DNA of 23,005 nucleotides from Planctomycetes bacterium UBA2386 (GTDB lineage Bacteria > Planctomycetota > UBA1135 > UBA2386). The notes under the pieces are model-generated. The model worked only from the letters and a program-made list of their open reading frames with translations. It had not been told where the DNA came from and did not search any database. Location: contig DDSQ01000023.1 in assembly GCA_002343845.1 (NCBI GenBank), positions 306-23,310 of the forward strand, in the 5' to 3' direction. Position numbers and translations under genes: made by a program. Shown here in pieces: positions 17,240-23,005 of this stretch (its first letter is position 1; every line of letters starts with the position of its first letter).

Positions 17240-18280
17240 TCAACGTTGGTAGATCGGGGCGTAGGCCCACGGCAACTGCAAGACGGTGAGTGCGATCGCG
17301 GTGCCGTACACCGAGCCGACGCCGTCGCCGTCCCAGCTGCCGTCCTTCTTCTGCTGGCGCAGCAGCCACGCCGCCTTCTTCGTGAAGTAGTCGCTCCAGT
17401 CCGGACCACCGCGCTGGTAGAGCGCCTGGCTCCAGTAGAGGTGCGTGTAGAAGTGGTGGCCGGTGTTGTCGACGGTGATCTGGATCTGCTTCTTGCAGTA
17501 CTGCACTGCCTTGTCGACGAACGGCTGGTCGTCGTAGACGCCGGCGTTGTAGAGCACGGCGACGCCCGCGGCGGTGATCGCGGGCCGGCCCTCGCCGCCG
17601 GAGTGCAGGCTGTAGCGGATGCTGCCGTCGGGGTTCTGGCAGCGGCGGATGTAGTCGACGGCGCGGTCGACGGTCTTCTTGTCGACGACGATGCCGGCCA
17701 TGCGGCACGCGCGCAGCGCCTGGATCTGCGTGACGGTCACGCTGCCTTCGTCGCTGTTCGAATCCGGCGTGTAGATCCAGCCGCCGGCGGACGACTGCGC
17801 GGACGTGATCAGGCTGACCGCCTTGTCGAGGATGCGCTTGAGCTTCTCCTGCTCGCGCACGTCCTCTTCCATGCCGTACACCGACGCCAGGAACAGCGTC
17901 GCGAAGCCGTGCCCGTACATGCTGCGCCCTTCTTCTGCGGGCACCGAGATGACGCCCGTGCTGCCGTCGGCGTTCTTCTTGAGGAACGTGACCGCGCGCC
18001 GCACGTGGTTGTAGTAGCGACCGCGCGTCGGCGTGTGGCCGCCGGCGATCAGCGCCATGCCGGCCAGGCCGGTCATCGCCGCCGGGTAGCTGCCGTAGCC
18101 GCCGGAGTTGCGCCAGCAGCCGTCGTTGGCCTGGTTGCGTGCGAGCCACTCGAGGCCGCGATCGATCGCGTCCTGGATCTCCTTGGTGACGCCGGGCGGG
18201 TAGATGTCGGCCTGCGCCGACATCGGTGCTGCAACGGCGAACACCGCGGCGATGGCCGCCGCGACAGAGTGCTTGCTCAT
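17240..18280 (-). CDS. secreted alpha/alpha-barrel repeat protein, squalene-cyclase/prenyltransferase-like
   Basis: 346 residues. Signal peptide about 1-22 (MSA before Q23). The mature part is built of helical-hairpin repeats with Gly-rich turns ('QNPDGSIRYSL', 'QKKDGSWDGDG' followed by YGTAIALTVLQLP), the QW-type pattern of terpenoid-cyclase and prenyltransferase alpha/alpha toroids. The catalytic DxDD of squalene-hopene cyclase is not present, and neither is the thioester GCxEQ of alpha-2-macroglobulin domains, so this is probably a binding or structural protein, as are many planctomycete relatives. The ATG overlaps the preceding TGA (ATGA) and has a good Shine-Dalgarno, GGAGG at 18288-18292 with a 7-base spacer. 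It lies between a propeller gene and the BatA/VWA gene, which suggests a periplasmic role with them. Confidence 0.9.
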   Translation of the reverse strand: MSKHSVAAAIAAVFAVAAPMSAQADIYPPGVTKEIQDAIDRGLEWLARNQANDGCWRNSGGYGSYPAAMTGLAGMALIAGGHTPTRGRYYNHVRRAVTFLKKNADGSTGVISVPAEEGRSMYGHGFATLFLASVYGMEEDVREQEKLKRILDKAVSLITSAQSSAGGWIYTPDSNSDEGSVTVTQIQALRACRMAGIVVDKKTVDRAVDYIRRCQNPDGSIRYSLHSGGEGRPAITAAGVAVLYNAGVYDDQPFVDKAVQYCKKQIQITVDNTGHHFYTHLYWSQALYQRGGPDWSDYFTKKAAWLLRQQKKDGSWDGDGVGSVYGTAIALTVLQLPWAYAPIYQR

Positions 18281-21006
18281 CCCTTGCCCTCCATGAAGTC
18301 GTAGAGGCGGTTCTGCTCGCGCTCGTGCGCGCGCAGGTCGCCCTTCTCGCTGCACAACTCGACGCGCGCGAGATGCCAGGCGAGCCGGCACTCGGGGCCA
18401 CGCAGCAACTCGGCGTGCTCGTCGAGCACGCGCAGGCCGGCAGCCGCATCGCCCGGCGACGCGTTGGCCCAGGCGCGCGTGCGCAACAGCCCGAGCAGGG
18501 CGCTGCCGAGAACTTCGCGCGAAGCACCATCGGCCGCGCCGCGGATCGCCGCGGCGAGCACCGTGATCGCGGCGTCGACATCGCCAGCGCGCGCCAGCAA
18601 GTCGGCCTTGCGGGCCACGTCGGTGGTCGTGGCAGCGAGCGCGCGCAGCGCCTTCGCCGAACTGAACACTTCGATGCCGCCGGCACGGCCGACGGCGAGC
18701 CAGGGTCCGGCGGCGACGAGGTTCATCGCTCCGCCCAGCGGGTCGCGGCTCGGATCGAACGCCGGCAGCGGCAGTCGCGCGAGCAGCGTCCCGTCGAGGC
18801 CGAACACGATCACCTCGCGATCACCCGGCACCAGCACGCGGTCTACCGCCATCGCGCCGCGGCCGCGGCCGACGTTCTTGAGGCCGTTCCAGGTCGGCAG
18901 TTCGCGCGCCCACTCGACGAGACCGCCGCTCGCGCCGATCGCGACCAGGTGCGTGTCGGACATCGCGAACAGCCGATCCCCGGCGATGCCCACCACCGTG
19001 CGCAGCCGGCCGTACGGGGCGTAGCGCGTGCTCGCGTCGAGCATCCACAGCGGGTCGCCGGTGGCGCCGTCGAGTCCGAGCAGCATGTCGGTGTCGCACG
19101 CGGCGACGATCACGATGCCGCGGTGCAGCAACAGGTCGTTCGGCCAGAACCCGGTCAGCTCCTGCTGCAGGAACTGCCCCGGGTAGCCCATGCCCATCAA
19201 CTCGTCATTCGACTTCGGCCGCTTCGCGCGCCCCGGCTTTCGCAACGGATCCTGCCGCTCGTAGCGACGGATCCACCGCAGCTCGCCACTGAACGCGTCG
19301 ATCGCGGCGACGCAGCCGGCGTTGGTGGCGACGAACGCGACGCCCCCCTGCACGACGACCGGACAGCCCGGCGCCTTGAAGAACGTCGAGCCGCCGGCGT
19401 GCAGCATCGCATTCCACTGCGGGCGGCCGGTGCGGCGATCGAGGCACTCGAGCGAGTAGTGGCCGGCACGCATCGCCGGCAGCAGGAGTCGTTCGCCGAA
19501 CACCGTCGGCGCGGCGAGGAACGTGACGTCGATCAACCCGCCGTCGCCGTCACGCCACTGCGACGAGCGCCAGACGACCTGGCCACCAGCCGTGTCGTGC
19601 GCGACGAGTTCGCTGGCGCGCAACGGCTCGATGCTGTTGGTCGACGCTCGCGGGTGGCCGAGCAGCACGTAGTGCCGTTCGCCGTCCTCGACCGGACGCA
19701 GCATCGCATGGTCGATGGCGGCGATGCGCACGCGCGGGTGGTTCTCGCGCGCCGCCGGCGGATCGTCGTTGCCGTCACCTTGCGCCATCAACAGGCCGCT
19801 CGTCGCGTCGGTCACGCGCAGCCGGTAGTGCTCGAGGAACAGCGCGCGCGGCGCGCCGTCGGCCGCGGGCGCGAACGTCACCCACGTCGCCGGCCCGTAG
19901 CGGCCCGCGAACGGCATCACCGACGAAGTGACGCCGTCGCCGAAGAAGAACACGTTGCGGTCGTTGTTCGCCGGCTTGGGGTCCTTGTACGGATCCGGGT
20001 TGCGGAAGCGGAACTGCCACAGCGGAAGCAGCGGGTCCTCGGCATCCGCGACGCACGACGGAGCGCCCGCCGTCGCGGTGCCCGCGATCGGGGCGACGTC
20101 GCGCGCGAACAGCTCGTTCGCCGGCAGGTCCTTCACGGCGTGCAGTTCGCCGAGCAGACGCAGCGACGCTTCGGGATGACGACCGGCGAGCGCAACCACC
20201 GCCTCGCGCGCCGGCTCGGCTTCGCCGGCGAGTGCGAGGCACAGGGCGATCTTGAAGCGCGCCCACGCCTCGTCGATGCCAACCCGCGTGCGCAGCGTCG
20301 CGGGATAGACGTCGAGCAGGTCACGCAGAACGAGCACCGCGGCGCGGTAGCGCCCCTCGTGCATCAAACGATCGGCGAGCAACGCCATCGCGCGCCCGGC
20401 GGCCAGCGTGACGAAGTAGTGGTTGCTGACCTGTTCGAGCCCCTGCAGCGACCCGTCGGCCAACGCCTGCTGCAGCAGTTCCTCCGCCGCGACCTCGTGC
20501 GTGGCGCGGTAGATCTCGAGTCCGGTGGTCGGCAGCGCCGCCAGCATCTCGTGGCACAGGCGGCGCACCGGGCGATAGAGGCGGCCGTCCTGACTGAACA
20601 CGGAGTTGCGGGCGTCGAGATCGCGCGGCTTGCGCGCCGGGACCGATGGTTGCCGGTTGCCCGGGACCGGCTGCGCCGGGTCCGGTTCTTTCGGCGGCGC
20701 CGCGTCCGGGGCGTCGCCGCCGATCACGACTTCGTCGATGCGCCCCTCGATCACCTCCTGCAGCACCTCGATCGCCTGCGGGAAGTCCTCGCGCTCGAGG
20801 AACTGCTTGGCGCGGCGCAGGTAGCGGTCGAGGTTGCTGTTCTCGAACATCTCGACCGGCACGCCGGGATCGTCGGGCGGATCGGCGACCGCGGCGGGTT
20901 TCGCGATCGCCCCGACCGGCGCCTCGGCCCGCACTTGCTGCGCCTGGGCCGCGACCGCCAACGCGGCAACGGCGAGTACGGGCACGATGGCGGGCAGCGG
21001 CGGCAC
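18277..21006 (-). CDS. secreted PQQ-like beta-propeller protein with flanking TPR-like helices
   Basis: 909 residues from GTG 21006. Signal peptide about 1-22 (AQA before Q23). TPR-like helices lie at about 55-90 (LERDFP-type: FLEREDFPQAIEVLQEVI) and about 140-300 (RLYRPVRRLCHEMLAALP). A PQQ-like propeller spans about 320-785, with blade turns such as TAGGQVVWR, RTGRPQWNAM, FSGELRWIRR, GATGDPLWML and GLVEWARELP. More TPR-like helices follow at about 795-905. These propellers are usually protein-binding rather than PQQ enzymes, and no dehydrogenase residues are evident. The GTG start gives a proper signal peptide, and GGAA lies 8 bases upstream. An in-frame GTG at 20985 is a weaker alternative. 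It is the first gene of the long minus-strand run and its stop overlaps the next ATG (ATGA). Confidence 0.88.
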   Translation of the reverse strand: MPPLPAIVPVLAVAALAVAAQAQQVRAEAPVGAIAKPAAVADPPDDPGVPVEMFENSNLDRYLRRAKQFLEREDFPQAIEVLQEVIEGRIDEVVIGGDAPDAAPPKEPDPAQPVPGNRQPSVPARKPRDLDARNSVFSQDGRLYRPVRRLCHEMLAALPTTGLEIYRATHEVAAEELLQQALADGSLQGLEQVSNHYFVTLAAGRAMALLADRLMHEGRYRAAVLVLRDLLDVYPATLRTRVGIDEAWARFKIALCLALAGEAEPAREAVVALAGRHPEASLRLLGELHAVKDLPANELFARDVAPIAGTATAGAPSCVADAEDPLLPLWQFRFRNPDPYKDPKPANNDRNVFFFGDGVTSSVMPFAGRYGPATWVTFAPAADGAPRALFLEHYRLRVTDATSGLLMAQGDGNDDPPAARENHPRVRIAAIDHAMLRPVEDGERHYVLLGHPRASTNSIEPLRASELVAHDTAGGQVVWRSSQWRDGDGGLIDVTFLAAPTVFGERLLLPAMRAGHYSLECLDRRTGRPQWNAMLHAGGSTFFKAPGCPVVVQGGVAFVATNAGCVAAIDAFSGELRWIRRYERQDPLRKPGRAKRPKSNDELMGMGYPGQFLQQELTGFWPNDLLLHRGIVIVAACDTDMLLGLDGATGDPLWMLDASTRYAPYGRLRTVVGIAGDRLFAMSDTHLVAIGASGGLVEWARELPTWNGLKNVGRGRGAMAVDRVLVPGDREVIVFGLDGTLLARLPLPAFDPSRDPLGGAMNLVAAGPWLAVGRAGGIEVFSSAKALRALAATTTDVARKADLLARAGDVDAAITVLAAAIRGAADGASREVLGSALLGLLRTRAWANASPGDAAAGLRVLDEHAELLRGPECRLAWHLARVELCSEKGDLRAHEREQNRLYDFMEGKG

Positions 21007-21313
21007 GAGCGTCGTTCCAGTTCGACCTGGGTCCAGACTGCGGACCCGAACGCGGCCTCCATCAACGAGCGCCGCCCAGAGGGGGATCAGCCGGGAATCT
21101 ACGTTTCGGGGCGATCGACGGCGAGACCCCCGGGACATTCCCAGAGAGCGCCCGACCTCGCGAGGTCGGCACCGCGGCGCGCTGGAAGCCCAGGTCGACC
21201 GCCGCGCGAACCGAACCACGCCAGACGATCCTACGTGCACGGAACGCAGGGCATTCCGCCGGACCATGCCCGTCGGAGCAGATCACCCCGTGCACGACTA
21301 CACTCCCCACCCG
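21007..21313. other. divergent intergenic region between the operon and the HEAT-repeat gene
   Basis: 307 bases with no credible gene; frames that cross it are compositional shadows. It must hold the promoters for the long minus-strand run and for the plus-strand gene. I find no convincing -35/-10 pair. Weak -10-like hexamers are TAGATT on the minus strand (21096-21101) and TACACT on the plus strand (21299-21304). GGAA at 21015-21018 is the likely ribosome site of the minus-strand gene. The one strong element is an 18-base palindrome at 21152-21169. Confidence 0.7.
21152..21169. promoter_or_regulatory. 18-bp perfect palindrome, candidate operator
   Basis: CCGACCTCG followed directly by CGAGGTCGG, a perfect inverted repeat with no spacer, near the middle of the divergent spacer. 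Dimeric regulators bind such sites and the position would allow control of both promoters. No poly-T follows, and a divergent spacer is not a place for a terminator. The regulator is unknown and chance is possible in GC-rich DNA. Confidence 0.35.
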
Positions 21314-23005
21314 ATGAACGTCATGAAAGCCCTGCTGGTCGTCTGCTGCGGCGCGCTGACCACGCTGACCGCGCAACAGGAGTGGACCGACGAACAACTG
21401 GTCGCCGCGTGCCCGGGCTTCCAGTCCGAGTCCTTGCCGGCGCGCCTGCAGCAGGTCGGCAAGCTCCTGGCGGAGCAGCGGCAGGCGTTCTCGCCGATCG
21501 TCGCGCGCATCCACGGCGACCACCGCGAATACCGCCTGCGCATCGACCGCCTGCTGAAGGAACTCGGCGACCCGCGGTGGCTCGTGCGCGAGAGCGCCGA
21601 GCGAACCCTGATCGAGATCGGCGGCCGCGCGTGGACCGAGATCGAGTCGAAGAAGGAGAAGTTCGACGTGCTCGACCAGCAGATCCGCTGCGCGCGCATC
21701 CTCGACGCGTTGAAGCTCAAGGGCACCGAGCAGGAGGATCGTGAGAAACGGATGCTGCGCGGCCTCGTCACGACGGCGCTCTACCTCGATGCCGATCCGC
21801 GCCTGGTGCGCGCCCTGCGCAGCGCGCTCGGCCACACCAACACCGCGATCGCCGACGGCGCAATCCGCGCGCTGGGCCGCCACGGTGGCGACGGCGAGGC
21901 CGACGCGCTGGCGCAGCTGCTGACCGGCCCGACGACGCATCGGCTGGCGGTCGTTGCCGCACTCGCGCGCATGCGTTCGGACAAGGCGATCGAACACTGC
22001 CGGCGGATGCTGTTCCCGGCCGGCGGGACCCCGCTGCCGCGCACCGAGGCGATGGTCATCGTGCGAGCGCTGCACGCGCGCCAGGACGAGGCCGCGAAGA
22101 AGCTGCTCGGCGAACTCGGCAAGCACACCGATCCGGTGGTCGCGGCCGGCGCCAGCGTCGTCGTGCCGCCCGCGAAGGTGCGCACCAAGGCGCTGTTCAC
22201 GCTGGCGCCCGATCGGCAGCAGGCCGAAGGCGTGCTCGCGGCGTGGTTCGGCGACTCGTTCGCCGTCGAAGGCGTGAGCGACGGCGTGCCGGTCGCGGAG
22301 TTGTCGTTCGCCGACTGCGACACGTTCGACTTCCCGGGCCACGCGGTCGTCGCGCCGACCTCCGCACGCGTGTTCCTGAACCAGGGCAGCCTGGTGCAGG
22401 GTGACGTGATCGGCATCACCGCCGACGACGTTCGCGTGCGCACGGCGATGTTCGGCGAGGTGGTGCTGCCCCGGCGCGAGGTCCAGGGCATCGCGCTCGA
22501 CGCCGGGCTCGACCGCCTGGTCGGCGCGTCGGCCGAGCAGGATCGTGTGCGCTTGCGCGATGCGACGTTCGCGGACGGCGCCTTGCTGCGCGGCGACGCT
22601 TCGACGCTGGTGCTGCGCAGCGCCGAGGGTGGCGAGCGCGCCGTGCCGATCGCCGACGCCGCGGGCCTGCTGTTCACGCGACCGCGCGCCGTCGAACCGG
22701 ACACCACGGCCTACACGCGGCTCGATCTGGTCACCGGCGAACGACTGCTCGGCTTCCTCGTCGGCGGGTCCGCCGAGCACGCGGCGATCGCAGTGCCTTG
22801 GCTCGGCGCCGTGATCGTGCCGTGGAGCCGCGTCGTGCACGCCGAGCTCAACGTCGGCGGCGGCGCCATGTGGGGATTCACGCTGATCGCCGACTACAGC
22901 GACAACTGCATTGTCGAGGTCGACGACCAGGGACGCGTGGTGTTCAAGCTCGAGGAGATCTTCGGCGCGTGGGACGCCGAGTGCCTCGACAACAACAACC
23001 TGCTG
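21314..23005 (+). CDS. secreted HEAT-repeat protein with Sm-like beta modules and start of a propeller, 3' end outside window
   Basis: 564 codons are visible and the frame is open to the right edge. Signal peptide about 1-20 (LTA before Q21). Helical HEAT-like repeats lie at about 60-310 (DPRWLVRESAERTLIEIG; NTAIADGAIRALGRHG; HRLAVVAALARM). Two short beta modules follow at about 353-395 (LNQGSLVQGDVIGITADDV then EVVLPRREVQGIAL) and about 468-512 (TGERLLGFLVGG then VIVPWSRVVHAEL), similar in pattern to those of the NPCBM protein at 6130-7335. At the edge a beta-propeller-like repeat starts: DNCIVEVDDQGRVVFKL then GAWDAECLDNNNLL, as in NHL/PQQ-type propellers. The ATG at 21314 has no Shine-Dalgarno; an in-frame ATG follows at 21323. 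It is divergent from the operon and perhaps shares control through the spacer. Function unknown. Confidence 0.88.
   Translation, partial: MNVMKALLVVCCGALTTLTAQQEWTDEQLVAACPGFQSESLPARLQQVGKLLAEQRQAFSPIVARIHGDHREYRLRIDRLLKELGDPRWLVRESAERTLIEIGGRAWTEIESKKEKFDVLDQQIRCARILDALKLKGTEQEDREKRMLRGLVTTALYLDADPRLVRALRSALGHTNTAIADGAIRALGRHGGDGEADALAQLLTGPTTHRLAVVAALARMRSDKAIEHCRRMLFPAGGTPLPRTEAMVIVRALHARQDEAAKKLLGELGKHTDPVVAAGASVVVPPAKVRTKALFTLAPDRQQAEGVLAAWFGDSFAVEGVSDGVPVAELSFADCDTFDFPGHAVVAPTSARVFLNQGSLVQGDVIGITADDVRVRTAMFGEVVLPRREVQGIALDAGLDRLVGASAEQDRVRLRDATFADGALLRGDASTLVLRSAEGGERAVPIADAAGLLFTRPRAVEPDTTAYTRLDLVTGERLLGFLVGGSAEHAAIAVPWLGAVIVPWSRVVHAELNVGGGAMWGFTLIADYSDNCIVEVDDQGRVVFKLEEIFGAWDAECLDNNNLL

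Noticed and set aside
20751..21065. Minus-strand frame with ATG across the start of the propeller gene
   Set aside because: It overlaps the signal peptide region of the propeller gene, has Ser/Arg-rich shadow composition, and no domain.
21093..21142. GGGAAT (21093-21098) and ATTCCC (21137-21142) inverted repeat
   Set aside because: Six-base arms 38 bases apart are expected by chance; no further symmetry supports an operator.

Overview
The window is a very GC-rich stretch (roughly 70% by eye) of a bacterial genome that looks like Planctomycetota. The assignment rests on gene content, not on a marker gene. It carries long secreted or membrane-anchored proteins of types that cluster in planctomycetes: BatA/von Willebrand A (VWA) proteins, a DUF4175-like membrane protein with a coiled-coil tail, an NPCBM protein, a PQQ-like propeller with TPR helices, a squalene-cyclase-like alpha/alpha repeat protein, and secreted coiled-coil proteins with the tails 'PLVPxxAELK' and 'LPPxYKxxLEDYYKKL'. 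No rRNA, tRNA, CRISPR array or mobile element was seen.

Layout. Almost everything from 21006 down to 1 is one run of minus-strand genes, probably one operon. In transcription order it holds: a PQQ-like/TPR secreted protein (18277-21006); an alpha/alpha-barrel repeat protein (17240-18280); a BatA+VWA membrane protein (15051-17231); a second VWA membrane protein (12535-15039); a DUF4175-like membrane protein (10286-12538); a secreted coiled-coil protein (8618-10246) whose conserved C-terminal tail lies beyond an in-frame TGA (8366-8617); a secreted TPR/coiled-coil protein (7341-8369); an NPCBM protein (6130-7335); three tandem Deg/HtrA-type protease-fold proteins (4322-6133, 3285-4325, 2092-3288); and a CHASE-PAS-GAF sensor histidine kinase cut by the left edge (1-2033). 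Six junctions are 4-base ATGA overlaps. A 307-base divergent spacer with an 18-base perfect palindrome separates this run from a plus-strand HEAT-repeat/propeller protein cut by the right edge (21314-23005).

How the genes may work together. The three VWA/DUF4175 proteins would form an inner-membrane complex. The secreted TPR, coiled-coil, NPCBM and propeller proteins would act outside the inner membrane. The proteases supply one intact catalytic triad and two triad-less paralogs. This is an envelope or periplasmic quality-control type of cluster by inference; no substrate can be read from the sequence.

Main discovery candidate. The coiled-coil gene is interrupted by an in-frame TGA at 8618-8620. 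The same frame then continues for 83 sense codons through a family-typical tail and ends in an ATGA overlap with the next gene. Directly after the TGA is a hairpin with a 5-bp lower stem, a perfect 6-bp upper stem and a GGUCA loop, at a distance expected of a bacterial SECIS element, and the readthrough product would hold a U-T-S-C motif. This is a candidate new selenoprotein family; a sequencing error or true nonsense mutation remains possible. A second point is the pair of triad-less Deg paralogs beside an intact one.
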